NCBI RefSeq assembly: GCF_009696605.1
Contig: NZ_VULR01000001.1
Location: forward strand, 248,001-312,000
Length of the DNA: 64,000 nt
Source of the DNA: Anaerosalibacter bizertensis
GTDB lineage: Bacteria; Bacillota; Clostridia; Tissierellales; Sporanaerobacteraceae
Direction: 5' to 3'
A program made the translations under genes and the position numbers. Below, piece by piece: positions 47,491 through 57,607 of the stretch. A model generated the notes under the pieces. The model saw nothing but the letters and a program-made list of their open reading frames with translations, made no database searches and was not told the origin of the DNA. Numbering within the stretch: position 1 is the stretch's first letter; each line of letters opens with the position of its first letter.

Positions 47491-49905
47491 TGTAAATACT
47501 AGTTTTTCATCAGCATAATCAATATATATATCATCTTCTTTAGATACATTTCCTTTCAAAATTTCCTCCGCTAATTGATCTTCTATCATCTTTGTTATAG
47601 TTCTTTCTAAAGGTCTCGCTCCATATACAGGATCGAAGCCTTTTTTGCTAATATGTTTCTTAGTATTTTCACTAATTTTAATATTAATATTCATTTTTCC
47701 AAGTCTATTCTCTAAATCCTCTACCATTACGTCTACAATTTCTCTTATATTTTCCTCGCTTAATGGATGGAACATTATTATTTCATCTATCCTATTTAAA
47801 AATTCTGGTCTAAAAGTTCTTCTAAGCTCATCTTTTATATTCTCTTTTATTCTTTCATATTCTGCTTTTTCCTCTTCCATAGGTGCAGAAAATCCTAATA
47901 CATTCTGCTTTTTAATTGTAGTAGCACCTACATTTGAAGTCATAATTATAACTGTATTTTTAAAATCTACAGTTCTACCTTTTGAATCTGTAAGTCTACC
48001 ATCATCTAATATTTGTAACAAAGCATTAAATACATCTGGATGAGCTTTTTCTATCTCATCAAACAATATCACTGAATAAGGTTTTCTTCTAACAGCTTCT
48101 GTAAGCTGTCCTCCTTCATCATATCCTACATATCCCGGAGGAGAACCTATCAGTCTTGAAACAGAATGTTTCTCCATATACTCAGACATATCTATTCTAA
48201 TCATAGAATCTTCATCACCAAATAATGCTTCTGATAATGCTTTTGCAAGATAAGTTTTTCCTACTCCAGTAGGTCCAACAAATATAAATGTTCCTACAGG
48301 CTTATCTGGATCCTTAAGTCCTACTCTTGCTCTTCTTACAGCACTAGATACTGCTTTTACTGCTTCATCTTGCCCTATAACTTTCTTATGAAGTATATCT
48401 TCTAATTTTAATAGTCTCTGACTTTCTTCAACAGTCATTTTACTTACAGGCACTCCTGTCCAATTGGATACAACTTTGGCTATTTCCTCATATTTTACTT
48501 CCATATCAACTGTTTTCTTTTCTTGTTCCCATTCTACTTTCCTATCATTCAATTGTTTTTTAAGTTGCTTTTCTTTATCCCTTATTTCAGCTGCCTTCTC
48601 ATAGTTTTGAGTGTTTATTGCTTCTTCCTTCTCTTGACTTAATTCTTCCAATCTTTCTTCTATAGTTTTTAAACCATCAGGTGCAGTAATAGATTGCAAT
48701 CTAACCATAGATGCTGCCTCATCAATTAAATCTATAGCCTTATCAGGTAAAAATCTGTCTGTAATATATCTACTTGATAGCTCTGCTGCCGCTTTAATAG
48801 CTTCATCTGTTATTTTTACTCTATGATGAGCTTCATATCTATCTCTGAGACCTTTTAATATTTTGATAGTATCTTCTATAGTAGGCTCATCAACTGTAAT
48901 AGGTTGGAATCTTCTTTCTAAAGCTGAATCCTTTTCAATATATTTCCTATATTCATCTATAGTAGTTGCTCCTATAACTTGAATCTCTCCCCTCGCAAGG
49001 ACTGGCTTTAATATATTTGAAGCATCTATTGCTCCTTCTGCTGCTCCAGCACCTACTATAGTATGAAGTTCATCAATAAATAAAATTATATTTCCTGCTT
49101 CTTTTAATTCTTGCATTACAGCTTTCAATCTTTCTTCAAACTCACCTCTATATTTAGCACCAGCCAACATACCAGATAAATCTAACGTAACAACCCTTTT
49201 ATCCTTAATTATTTCAGGGATTTGCCCTTCCACAATCTTTTGAGCTAAACCTTCTGCCACAGCTGTCTTACCTACGCCTGGCTCCCCGATTAAAACTGGG
49301 TTGTTTTTAGTTCTTCTACTTAGCACTTGTACTACTCTCTCTATTTCTTTGCCTCTTCCAATAACAGGGTCTATTTCTCCTTCTTTAGCTAACTCTGTTA
49401 AATCCCTACTGTATTTATCTAAATTTGGTGTGTTTGTCCCTTCACCTGCTTTTCCTGTCTTAGAATTACTTTCAGTAAGCATTTCTACTATATCTTTCTT
49501 AAGCTTTTCTATATCTACTCCTAGGCTTTTTAGGACTGCTACCGCAACCCCTTCTCCTTCTCCTACTAGTCCTAAAAGTATATGTTCAGTCCCAATATAG
49601 TTGTGTCCTAAATTTCTAGCCTCTAAAAAACTCAATTCAAATATTCTTTTAGTTCTTGGCGTAAAACCTAGTATATCTGTTTCATATTTTCCATACCCAA
49701 CTGCATTTGCCACTTTATTCCTTGCCGTTTCTAACTCCACACCTTGATTATTTAATGCCCTATAAGCTATTCCTTCTCCTTCACTAATAAGGCCTAATAG
49801 TATATGCTCTGTACCTACATAATTATGTTTTAATTTTTGAGCCTCTTCTTGGGCTAGTAGTATGGCCTTTTGAGCTCTTTCCGTAAATCTACCAAACATA
49901 GCCAT
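47473..49905 (-). CDS. clpC: ATP-dependent protease ATPase subunit ClpC
   Basis: ClpC unfolds proteins for ClpP, including phospho-arginine-tagged substrates made by McsB. The 810-residue AAA+ protein has two Clp-N repeats (about 1-150), a first ATPase domain with GEPGVGKTA, a UVR-containing middle region ([20 protein letters not shown]) and a second ATPase domain with GPTGVGKTY. It is the last gene of the CtsR operon. Confidence 0.97.
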   Translation of the reverse strand: MAMFGRFTERAQKAILLAQEEAQKLKHNYVGTEHILLGLISEGEGIAYRALNNQGVELETARNKVANAVGYGKYETDILGFTPRTKRIFELSFLEARNLGHNYIGTEHILLGLVGEGEGVAVAVLKSLGVDIEKLKKDIVEMLTESNSKTGKAGEGTNTPNLDKYSRDLTELAKEGEIDPVIGRGKEIERVVQVLSRRTKNNPVLIGEPGVGKTAVAEGLAQKIVEGQIPEIIKDKRVVTLDLSGMLAGAKYRGEFEERLKAVMQELKEAGNIILFIDELHTIVGAGAAEGAIDASNILKPVLARGEIQVIGATTIDEYRKYIEKDSALERRFQPITVDEPTIEDTIKILKGLRDRYEAHHRVKITDEAIKAAAELSSRYITDRFLPDKAIDLIDEAASMVRLQSITAPDGLKTIEERLEELSQEKEEAINTQNYEKAAEIRDKEKQLKKQLNDRKVEWEQEKKTVDMEVKYEEIAKVVSNWTGVPVSKMTVEESQRLLKLEDILHKKVIGQDEAVKAVSSAVRRARVGLKDPDKPVGTFIFVGPTGVGKTYLAKALSEALFGDEDSMIRIDMSEYMEKHSVSRLIGSPPGYVGYDEGGQLTEAVRRKPYSVILFDEIEKAHPDVFNALLQILDDGRLTDSKGRTVDFKNTVIIMTSNVGATTIKKQNVLGFSAPMEEEKAEYERIKENIKDELRRTFRPEFLNRIDEIIMFHPLSEENIREIVDVMVEDLENRLGKMNINIKISENTKKHISKKGFDPVYGARPLERTITKMIEDQLAEEILKGNVSKEDDIYIDYADEKLVFTKESVL

Positions 49906-49915
49906 ATTATCCCTC

Positions 49916-50938
49916 CTAATTTTTGATCTTTTCTCTTATTAATTCTGCCCTTTTTATATCCCTTTTTTCTACATCCAAATCTTCCTTAAAATATTCTTGT
50001 AAACTGGCTGGTTGTGTCAACATCATTAAGTTAATTATGTCTTTAGATTCTATATTTTTGATTATACCCATATCAATACCCATTTTTACGTCAGAAAATA
50101 ATTTCATTGCCTCTTCAGATGATATAATTCTAGAATATTTCAAAATTCCAAGGGATCTTAATACTTTATCTTCTAGTTCTATTCTTCTAGTTGCTAATAA
50201 ATTTTCTCTTATTTCTCTTTCTTTATTTATAATCTGTTTGACAACATTTTTAAGTTTTTGTATTATTTCTTCCTCAGTTTCACCTAAAGTAATTTGATTA
50301 GATATTTGGAATATATTGCCTAAGGCTTTTGTGCCTTCTCCATAAAGGCCTCTAACAGTTATACCAATTTGACTTACTGCTTGAAAAATATTATTCGCAT
50401 ATCCAGTAAGTACCAATGAAGGCAAATGAAGCATTACAGATGCCCTAAGTCCAGTTCCTGTATTAGTAGGACAGGATGTAAGATATCCAAATTTTTCATC
50501 AAAAGCATAGTCTAAATACTCTTCCAATTCATCATCTATACTATTGCATAATTTCCATCCTTCTTCTAAACTCAATCCTGGCAAAAGAATTTGTAATCTA
50601 AGGTGGTCTTCTTCATTTATCATTATTGTTACCTTTTCATCATCTCTTAAAAGAAAACTGCTCATATCTGGTTTTTGTATTAAATTAGGGCTGATTAAGT
50701 GTTTTTCTATAAATACATTTTTATCTAAAGACGATAATCTTCCTATTTCAAAAAATTTATAGTTATCATTTTTATTTGAATTTTTCACAGCTTCCAATAT
50801 ATCCTTTGTTACTTTTTCTGATTCTTCCTTTCTAGCAGCTTGAGGAAATCTTACATCTTCTATATTTCTAGCAATCCTAACTCTACTACTTATAACCACG
50901 TCATCTTCTAACCCTTTCTCATTTAGCCATTTAACCAT
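49916..50938 (-). CDS. mcsB: Protein-arginine kinase McsB
   Basis: McsB phosphorylates arginines, marking proteins for ClpCP and inactivating CtsR in stress. The 340-residue protein has the phosphagen-kinase-like [20 protein letters not shown] near the N-terminus and the catalytic-loop region [20 protein letters not shown]. The ATG at 50936-50938 lies close after AGAGGTGG; an in-frame GTG overlaps that site. It follows its activator gene mcsA. Confidence 0.96.
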   Translation of the reverse strand: MVKWLNEKGLEDDVVISSRVRIARNIEDVRFPQAARKEESEKVTKDILEAVKNSNKNDNYKFFEIGRLSSLDKNVFIEKHLISPNLIQKPDMSSFLLRDDEKVTIMINEEDHLRLQILLPGLSLEEGWKLCNSIDDELEEYLDYAFDEKFGYLTSCPTNTGTGLRASVMLHLPSLVLTGYANNIFQAVSQIGITVRGLYGEGTKALGNIFQISNQITLGETEEEIIQKLKNVVKQIINKEREIRENLLATRRIELEDKVLRSLGILKYSRIISSEEAMKLFSDVKMGIDMGIIKNIESKDIINLMMLTQPASLQEYFKEDLDVEKRDIKRAELIREKIKN

Positions 50939-50949
50939 TATAACCACCT

Positions 50950-51456
50950 CTATTTATTTTCAATCTCGCTTTGAAGCTCTTTTATCTTATCTCTAACTTC
51001 TGCTGCTCTTTCAAATTCTTCATTTTTTATCAAAATATCTAATTCACTTTTCAATCTATTTATTTCTCTTTTTACTCCTATTATTCCCCCAGCTCTCTTT
51101 GGAATTTTTCCAATATGGCTATCATGGCCATGAACTTCTTTAAATAATGGAACTAATTTAGACTTAAAAGATTGATAACAATGTGGACATCCAAACTTTC
51201 CTATTTGTTTAAAGGTAGAATAGTTCATACCACATACATCACACTTCAATTCTTTATTGTTTGTTTTTATAGGTCCTTCTTGAATATTATCAATAAGCCC
51301 TGTTAAAAACTTATGAAATGAAAAAGACGTATCAAAATCAAACTCTTTATATTTTTTTGCACAATCTTCACAAAGATGAAGTTCTGTTATATCTCCATTT
51401 ACAATTTTAGTAAAATGCATAGTTGCAGAATTTTTTCCACATTCTTGACAAATCAA
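50950..51456 (-). CDS. mcsA: McsB activator McsA
   Basis: The 168-residue protein has two zinc-binding CxxC pairs near the N-terminus (CQEC, CEDC), two more in the middle (CDVC, CPHC), and a C-terminal UVR motif (NEEFERAAEVRDKIKELQ). McsA activates McsB and links it to ClpC. The start is TTG after GGAGGGATAGC. Confidence 0.95.
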   Translation of the reverse strand: MICQECGKNSATMHFTKIVNGDITELHLCEDCAKKYKEFDFDTSFSFHKFLTGLIDNIQEGPIKTNNKELKCDVCGMNYSTFKQIGKFGCPHCYQSFKSKLVPLFKEVHGHDSHIGKIPKRAGGIIGVKREINRLKSELDILIKNEEFERAAEVRDKIKELQSEIENK

Positions 51457-51466
51457 GCTATCCCTC

Positions 51467-51928
51467 CTATCCTTTCAACAACACCAACATCATATTTGTT
51501 AAAATATCAGCTCGTAAATTATTTCTATATTTTTTAACATTTTGTAAAGCTCTATCCCCTATTGCCGCTTTCATTAAAGTTTCTTCCATCTTAGTTATAA
51601 AACCTTCTTTTTCCAATCCTTCAATCATACTATATGCTTTATTTTTAGTTATTGATTTTCCAATAGCATTTATAATTAAATCATTAATATTCTCATGCCT
51701 ATCCATTTCTACCTTCACTATCTTTATATACCCACCGCCGCCTCTTCTACTCTCTACATAATATCCTTTATAAGGAGTAAATCGAGTTGTGAGTACATAA
51801 TTAATTTGAGAAGGTGCGCATTCAAACTGTTGTGCTAACTGATTCCTCTGTATTTCAATAATCCCATCTTCTGCTTCTTCTATAAGTTCTTTTAAAAATT
51901 CTTCTATAATATTACTTAATCCAGGCAC
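51467..51928 (-). CDS. ctsR: Class III stress gene repressor CtsR
   Basis: CtsR represses clp genes through direct heptad repeats. The 153-residue protein begins (GTG start) PGLSNIIEEFLKELIEEAED and has the helix-turn-helix QLAQQFECAPSQINYVLTTR and the glycine-rich wing ESRRGGGGYIKIV with the arginine that binds DNA and is a target of McsB. It heads the ctsR-mcsA-mcsB-clpC operon. Confidence 0.96.
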   Translation of the reverse strand: MPGLSNIIEEFLKELIEEAEDGIIEIQRNQLAQQFECAPSQINYVLTTRFTPYKGYYVESRRGGGGYIKIVKVEMDRHENINDLIINAIGKSITKNKAYSMIEGLEKEGFITKMEETLMKAAIGDRALQNVKKYRNNLRADILTNMMLVLLKG

Positions 51929-51948
51929 AATATCACCTCACATTTGAC

Positions 51949-51965
51949 TTTGACTTTCTTTGCCC
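51949..51965 (-). promoter_or_regulatory. CtsR operator
   Basis: The minus strand reads GGGCAAAGAAAGTCAAA. It matches the CtsR consensus RGTCAAANANRGTCAAA at all fixed positions but one (G for T in the first heptad). It lies 20 bases before the ctsR start, fitting autoregulation. The rest of the gap (51966-52102) is AT-rich, and I cannot pick a clear promoter in it. Confidence 0.75.
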
Positions 51966-52102
51966 TTTAGTTTAATTTTCAACTATTTCTTTATATTTTT
52001 CAACATTTAGTTTTAGTCCTATGAATGATAATTATTCAAATATATCTATATTCCTTTTGTTTCTTTAAAAAATCTCAATATTACTACAATATATAATCTA
52101 TG

Positions 52103-52134
52103 AAAAAATAAGGGGAATATTCCCCTTATTTTTT
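52103..52134 (-). terminator. Terminator after the EF-G-like gene
   Basis: A 32-base perfect palindrome (AAAAAATAAGGGGAAT and its reverse complement) is followed by T runs in either direction. It lies seven bases after the EF-G-like stop. Confidence 0.88.
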
Positions 52135-52141
52135 ATTGTTC

Positions 52142-54196
52142 TTATTCTTTTTGGCTATTAGCCTCTTCTATTATCTTCTCACTAATTTCAGATGGAACCT
52201 CTTCATATCTCTCAAATTCCATTGTAAAACTTCCCCTTGCCTGGGTCATACTTCTCAAGTCAATTGCATATTTAAACATTTCTGATTGTGGGGCTTCCGC
52301 TATAATTAATTGCATTCCATCTTCTTGAGGATCCATACCTAATATTCTACCTCTACGCTTATTCATATCTCCCATAACATCACCCATATATTCATCTGGA
52401 ACCAAAACCTCTACTTTCATAATAGGCTCTAAAAGTACTGGCTTAGCTTCCTTTATTCCTTTTTTAAATGCAAGAGAAGCAGCTATTTTAAATGCCATTT
52501 CATTAGAATCTACTGGATGATAGGAACCATCAAATAATACTGCCTTCACATTTACTACTGGATATCCTGCTAATGGTCCTTTATTCAAACATTCAGTAAG
52601 ACCTTTTTCAACAGCTGGTATATACTGTTTTGGTACAGCACCACCAAATATTTCTTCTTCAAATACAAACTCTTCTTCAGAAGGTTCAAATCTTATGTGA
52701 ACATCTCCATATTGACCTGCACCACCAGATTGCTTTTTATGCTTCCCTTGAACACTTGCAGTTCCTTTTATAGTTTCTCTATAAGCAACTTTTGGATCTA
52801 TTAAATCTACTTCTACACCAAAATTATTTTTTAATTTATCTACTATAACTGTAAGCTGCATATTGCCTTGACCACCAATTAGCAATTGCTTTGTTTCATT
52901 ATTTCTTTCAGTTACAAAAGTTGGATCTTCTTCTGTTAATCTTTGTAATGATGAGCCAATTTTTTCTTCGTCTCCTTTTGCTTTTGGTTCAACTGCTAAA
53001 AATAGACATGGATCTGGATAATCAATTTCTTTATATTGTATAATATCTGTTTTATCGCAAAGGGTGTCTCCAGTTTCAGTTATTTGTAATTTAGAAGTAG
53101 CACCAATATCTCCAGCTACTATTTCTGAAGCTTCTATCTGATTTTTACCTCTAAGTACAAATAAACCTCCTAATTTCTCAACATCATCTTTATTTGAATT
53201 ATATATTTCATGATCCTTAGTTATTTTTCCTGATAAAACCTTAAACACAGAAAGTTTACCAACAAATGGGTCTACAATAGTTTTAAACACAATAGCTGAA
53301 AAAGGTTCATCTATACTAACTCTTCTTTCCACTTCTTTTTCATTACTATATCCTTTTACTATTTTTATTTCATCTGGTGCTGGAACATATTTTTTAATAG
53401 CCTCTAATAATATATCTATTCCTATAGTTTTTTCAGCTGATCCTACAATTAGTGGAACAAGATCTCCATTTTCAAAAGAAAGTTTTAAACCTTTTCTTAT
53501 TTCTTCATCCGTAAATGCTTCGCCATCAAAATATTTTTCCATAAGATCTTCATCAGTCTCTGCAACTTTTTCTGATAGTATTTCTCTAATAGTCTCTATT
53601 TCAGCTTTATGCTCTTCTGGAATATCTATTTCTTTACCATCATAATCTTTAGCTACTTGATCAATTATATCAACTATTCCCTTAAAATCTTCTGCTTGAC
53701 CAATAGGTAATGTAAGAGGTACTAGTTTGTCTCCAAAAGCTTCTTTTAACTCATCGAAGACTTTATCAAAATTAACGTTTTCCTTATCCATTTTATTTAA
53801 AAATACCATCTTTGGAATTCCTTTTTTATCTGTATATTTCCAAGCTTTTTCTGTTCCTACTTCAACCCCTGATGAAGCATCTACTAATATAACTGCAGCT
53901 TCACTAGCTTCTAGTGCACCATACATTTCTCCAGCAAAGTCGAAATATCCAGGTGTATCTAGAAAATTGTATTTTATATTTTCCCACTCTGTAGGAATTA
54001 CAGATGCACCTATAGACACTTTTCTAGAAATCTCTTCCTTATCAAAATCTGAAAAAGTATTTCCATCTTCAACTTTTCCTTGTCTTTTAGTTACTCCTGT
54101 TGCAAACAGTACAGCTTCTGTTAATGTTGTTTTCCCACTACCTGAGTGCCCTATCAAAGCTACGTTCCTTATTTGGTTCGTTTGGTATACTTTCAT
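52142..54196 (-). CDS. EF-G-like GTPase (second EF-G paralogue)
   Basis: The 684-residue protein has all EF-G domains: P-loop GHSGSGKTT (16-24), LDTPGYFDFAGEM, NKMD, and a C-terminal half with GAGQYGDVHIRFEPSE and [20 protein letters not shown]. It is clearly distinct from the str-operon FusA. The G domain lacks the RGITI switch of FusA (here EISRKVSIGASV). Such paralogues are common in Clostridia and not well characterised. A role in ribosome recycling or a special translation state is possible but not shown. It stands alone with its own promoter and terminator. Confidence 0.9.
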   Translation of the reverse strand: MKVYQTNQIRNVALIGHSGSGKTTLTEAVLFATGVTKRQGKVEDGNTFSDFDKEEISRKVSIGASVIPTEWENIKYNFLDTPGYFDFAGEMYGALEASEAAVILVDASSGVEVGTEKAWKYTDKKGIPKMVFLNKMDKENVNFDKVFDELKEAFGDKLVPLTLPIGQAEDFKGIVDIIDQVAKDYDGKEIDIPEEHKAEIETIREILSEKVAETDEDLMEKYFDGEAFTDEEIRKGLKLSFENGDLVPLIVGSAEKTIGIDILLEAIKKYVPAPDEIKIVKGYSNEKEVERRVSIDEPFSAIVFKTIVDPFVGKLSVFKVLSGKITKDHEIYNSNKDDVEKLGGLFVLRGKNQIEASEIVAGDIGATSKLQITETGDTLCDKTDIIQYKEIDYPDPCLFLAVEPKAKGDEEKIGSSLQRLTEEDPTFVTERNNETKQLLIGGQGNMQLTVIVDKLKNNFGVEVDLIDPKVAYRETIKGTASVQGKHKKQSGGAGQYGDVHIRFEPSEEEFVFEEEIFGGAVPKQYIPAVEKGLTECLNKGPLAGYPVVNVKAVLFDGSYHPVDSNEMAFKIAASLAFKKGIKEAKPVLLEPIMKVEVLVPDEYMGDVMGDMNKRRGRILGMDPQEDGMQLIIAEAPQSEMFKYAIDLRSMTQARGSFTMEFERYEEVPSEISEKIIEEANSQKE

Positions 54197-54601
54197 TATA
54201 TCGTTCCCCCTTAGCGAGCATATTTATTATTTTTTTAAACAATTTTAAATATTCTATTAAAATATTCTACAAAGATTTTAAAAATCCTTCTTAAACCTAA
54301 TATATGGTTTAAAATATTAGGCAAACCTTTTCATAAGTAAAAAAATAATTAATTGCTACCAATTTAAATTATATCATGAATATAGAAATTATCCTAGTAT
54401 TTCCTCTTTTTGACCTTAATATATAGTATTGATATACTAAAATTGTTATTAATACTTTAAAAATTTATCATCTTATAAGCCTGTAAAAGATTAAAAAACA
54501 GATGCTAAAGCTTGACCTTTATTGCTTTTTTTGTTAAAACTATACAAAGACTTTGCTACTAAATATATTTTATTTAGCTCATATTTTAAGGAGAGGTATC
54601 T
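54197..54601. promoter_or_regulatory. Divergent intergenic region, EF-G-like / guaD
   Basis: This 405-base AT-rich stretch holds no gene. Competing hairpins lie in the EF-G-like leader: CCTAATAT (54296-54303) pairs with ATATTAGG (54314-54321), while TTAAACC/GGTTTAA uses overlapping bases. For guaD, TTGACC at about 54513 has only weak -10 candidates. I found no purine riboswitch core. Confidence 0.5.
54368..54376 (-). promoter_or_regulatory. Extended -10 promoter of the EF-G-like gene
   Basis: The minus strand reads TGATATAAT, with no good -35. The start codon is about 170 bases downstream, leaving a long leader with the hairpins noted for the intergenic region. Confidence 0.5.
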
Positions 54602-55885
54602 ATGGATAATAATTCTAAGATTTTTAAAAGCAATATTATTTTTACATCAACTAAAGAAGCCTTTGATATATACAAAAACTCTTATATTGCCGTTGAAAAT
54701 GGTAAAGTAACAGGAATCTATGAAAAAATAGATAAAGATTTAGAAAAAATACCTATATTTGATTATACAGATAAATTGATTATTCCTGGCTTTGTAGATC
54801 TCCATTTTCATGCTCCACAACTTCCAAATAGAGGTTTAGGACTGGATAAAGAACTTCTGCCTTGGTTAGAAGAATACACTTTCCCTGAGGAAGGAAAATA
54901 TAATGATATAGAATATGCAGAGAAAGTTTATAAAAAACTAATCCATGAATTATGGAAAGTAGGCACTACAAGGGTAAGTCTATTTAGCAGTATTCATAAA
55001 GAAAGTACAGAGCTTTTATTTGACTTATTTATTAAATCTGGATTAGGTGCATATATTGGAAAAGTAAATATGAATAGAAATACTCCAAATTATATATTAG
55101 AAGACACTAAAACTTCTATAAGAGAAACAGAAGAAATAATATTAAAATATAAAGACAAATCAGATATTGTAAAACCTATTATTACACCAAGATTTGTGCC
55201 TACTTGTACTTCTGAATTACTTAAAGGTTTAGGAAATTTAGCTATAAAATACAATATTCCTGTTCAATCCCATCTTTCTGAAAATATTAATGAAATAAAA
55301 TGGGTAAAAGAGCTAGAACCTGAGTTTAAAGATTATGCTAGTGTATATAATAAGTTTAGTCTATTTGGCCAAACTAAAACTATAATGGCTCATTGCATAT
55401 ATAGTACAGATGAAGAAATTGAACTCATGGCCAAAAATAAAGTATATGCTGCCCATTGTCCAAACTCTAACTATAATCTATCTAGTGGAATAATGCCAGT
55501 AAGAAAGTTTTTAAATGCAGATGTTCCTTTAGGACTTGGTACAGATATATCTGCAGGCCATGAAACGAGTATACAAAAGGTTATGGTATCAGCAATTCAA
55601 GCTTCTAAAATTAAATGGTTAGAAACAAATAAAAAATATAAGCCTATTAGTACATCAGAAGCTTTCTATCTTGGAACTAAAGGTGGAGGAAGTTTCTTTG
55701 GAAAAGTAGGTAGCTTTGAAAATGGATATGATTTTGATGCATTAGTTATAGACGACTCTAATCTTGGAGATATAAACAACCTTACACTAGAAGAAAGAAT
55801 ACAAAGATTTATATATATTGGAGATGATAGAAATATTATAGAAAGATATGTTCAAGGAAGAAAAATTGAAGAGCCAAAGTTTTAA
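54602..55885 (+). CDS. guaD: Guanine deaminase
   Basis: GuaD converts guanine to xanthine for purine salvage or breakdown. The 427-residue amidohydrolase has the zinc ligands His68 and His70 in VDLHFHAPQ. PRFVPTCTSELLKGLG, QSHLSEN, MAHCIY and the active-site HCPNSN and GLGTDISAGH follow. It is one of only two plus-strand genes in the window and is a single-gene unit with AAGGAGAGGTATCT before the ATG. Confidence 0.93.
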   Translation: MDNNSKIFKSNIIFTSTKEAFDIYKNSYIAVENGKVTGIYEKIDKDLEKIPIFDYTDKLIIPGFVDLHFHAPQLPNRGLGLDKELLPWLEEYTFPEEGKYNDIEYAEKVYKKLIHELWKVGTTRVSLFSSIHKESTELLFDLFIKSGLGAYIGKVNMNRNTPNYILEDTKTSIRETEEIILKYKDKSDIVKPIITPRFVPTCTSELLKGLGNLAIKYNIPVQSHLSENINEIKWVKELEPEFKDYASVYNKFSLFGQTKTIMAHCIYSTDEEIELMAKNKVYAAHCPNSNYNLSSGIMPVRKFLNADVPLGLGTDISAGHETSIQKVMVSAIQASKIKWLETNKKYKPISTSEAFYLGTKGGGSFFGKVGSFENGYDFDALVIDDSNLGDINNLTLEERIQRFIYIGDDRNIIERYVQGRKIEEPKF

Positions 55886-55927
55886 AGAATATCCCTAGTA
55901 TAGGCGCCTATACTAGGAATATTCTTT
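55884..55927. terminator. Terminator between guaD and the M3-type peptidase gene
   Basis: A long stem of about 20 bp pairs AAAGAATAT and CCTAGTATAGG with their complements around CG, with one bulged C. It starts at the guaD stop codon and has T runs both ways, so it serves the two convergent genes. Confidence 0.87.
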
Positions 55928-55933
55928 AATATA

Positions 55934-57442
55934 CTATTCTAAATACCAATTTAATGAAAATTTTTCTCCACTTATTTTTTCAAATAATTCTTCATATTTA
56001 TATAATCCTGAAGGATTTATTACTTCATTTATTAAAAATTCTCCAAACTCCCTAGGTTTTTCTGTTATGGAGGAAGTACCATGTTTTTTGTTGAATACTT
56101 TCTTCAGCATTTCACAAGTTACATCTCCCATGAAGTAATTATGCATATATATCGGATGAGTAGTATGATGAATTCTATATCCAAAAGGAGGTTCTTCATT
56201 ATAAATTTTGTCATTAAATAATTCCCTAAATACTTTGAAATAAACTTCATATATATCATCTAAATTTTCTATATTATTCCTATATAGCTCTTGATCAAAG
56301 AATATATCCCCTACAAATCTTAAATAATTTAGTTTATCAAATTCTTTCATCTCAACAAATTCATCTTTTACTTCACTACCAAAAAAATTTTTATAAAATA
56401 TCTCTTCATAGATAAATCCACCAAATAAATTTGCTATTCCTTCAGATATTATTCCGCTAACACCTGCATTAAGAATTCTTTCCTCTGGTTTTAATAAGAA
56501 TGAATGTATTCCATGTCCTGTTTCATGAAGTAATACTTCATATTCATGATATTTATTCTTTACATTAGCAAGGATTCTTGAATCTTTTCCCGTTTCAATT
56601 GGAAAATTATATCCCCATTCAGATTTATTCTTCCTAGAAAATATATCATAAGTAATATTGTATTTATCTATATCAATTCCAAAATTCAAGAAAAATCTCA
56701 TTAAAATATTATAATAATTAGACATATCTACTGTAGTATTTAATGAAGGGGCTATTTTTGAACCTATATAATCTTGGTCCCAAGGCATAAGCTCATTTTC
56801 ATGAATAAACTTTTCTGCATATTCCATTCTTTTATTATTCAATATATCTATATATTTACTTAATTCATCTTTCCAACTATTAAATATACCTGGACTCAAT
56901 TCATCTATTTTTAATTTATGCTCTACAAAATCATTATCACCATAAGCTTTAGCATATTCTTTTCTCAAATTAATCAATTCAATAAAACCAGCGTCTACTA
57001 ATGGTTTATTAATTTGATTTCTTGCAAAATAAGCTTTTTTTCTTAAATTTCTGTCTTCTTCATTTGAAAGTATTTGTGTGATTTCTACAGATGTAATTTC
57101 CTTTCCTTCAATATTAAATCTAAAAGTATTCAACACCTGAGAAAGCTCATTAGTTTTTTTCTGAATTTCCAAGTTCAACTCATTTAATTCTTTGCTCAAA
57201 TGATAGGGTTTGAAAGCATTATAAAGTATTTCAACTTTTCTTTTGTCTATTTCATTTAAATCCATATCTAAATATTTACATACTATATAAAAATTTTTCT
57301 TGTCTGACATAAAACTATTAAGTTTTTCATAAACCTCATCAATGCCAAAATCATATCCTACAGTATATTGAACCCAACTACGTCTCATTAAATCAACTTG
57401 AATTTCTTCTAATCCTTTTGCTAAACTTTCAAGTTTATCCAT
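55934..57442 (-). CDS. M3-family-like zinc metallopeptidase
   Basis: The 502-residue protein has the zinc motif HETGH (306-310, LLHETGHGIHSFLL) and a downstream Glu in GIISEGIANLFGGF, the pattern of gluzincins of the M3/oligoendopeptidase type. The N-terminal part is helical. No signal peptide is visible, so it is probably cytoplasmic and acts on oligopeptides. It is shorter than PepF (about 600). Assignment to M3 versus a nearby family needs a profile search. Confidence 0.8.
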   Translation of the reverse strand: MDKLESLAKGLEEIQVDLMRRSWVQYTVGYDFGIDEVYEKLNSFMSDKKNFYIVCKYLDMDLNEIDKRKVEILYNAFKPYHLSKELNELNLEIQKKTNELSQVLNTFRFNIEGKEITSVEITQILSNEEDRNLRKKAYFARNQINKPLVDAGFIELINLRKEYAKAYGDNDFVEHKLKIDELSPGIFNSWKDELSKYIDILNNKRMEYAEKFIHENELMPWDQDYIGSKIAPSLNTTVDMSNYYNILMRFFLNFGIDIDKYNITYDIFSRKNKSEWGYNFPIETGKDSRILANVKNKYHEYEVLLHETGHGIHSFLLKPEERILNAGVSGIISEGIANLFGGFIYEEIFYKNFFGSEVKDEFVEMKEFDKLNYLRFVGDIFFDQELYRNNIENLDDIYEVYFKVFRELFNDKIYNEEPPFGYRIHHTTHPIYMHNYFMGDVTCEMLKKVFNKKHGTSSITEKPREFGEFLINEVINPSGLYKYEELFEKISGEKFSLNWYLE

Positions 57443-57475
57443 ATGTATCCCCCCAAATCAATTTATCTAGACCAT

Positions 57476-57484
57476 ATTATACCA
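57476..57484 (-). promoter_or_regulatory. Extended -10 promoter of the peptidase gene
   Basis: The minus strand reads TGGTATAAT without a clear -35, about 35 bases from the start codon, which follows GGGGGGATACAT. Confidence 0.55.
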
Positions 57485-57544
57485 TATACTATAAAAATAT
57501 TAGATAAATCCTAATACATATTTCTACATAGTTTTCTGAAATAA

Positions 57545-57586
57545 AAAAAAGTAGGATAGATAACTAGTTATCTATCCTACTTTTTT
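57545..57586 (-). terminator. ileS terminator, 42-base perfect palindrome
   Basis: The palindrome is centred on AACTAGTT. Its arms are 21 bases each without a mismatch, and it ends in TTTTTT in both directions. It lies 22 bases after the ileS stop. Confidence 0.9.
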
Positions 57587-57607
57587 AAAACCTTTATTTT
57601 AAAAATA

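Noticed and set aside
54440-54600. Purine riboswitch upstream of guanine deaminase
   Set aside because: The conserved junction sequences and loop-loop pairing of the purine riboswitch are absent.
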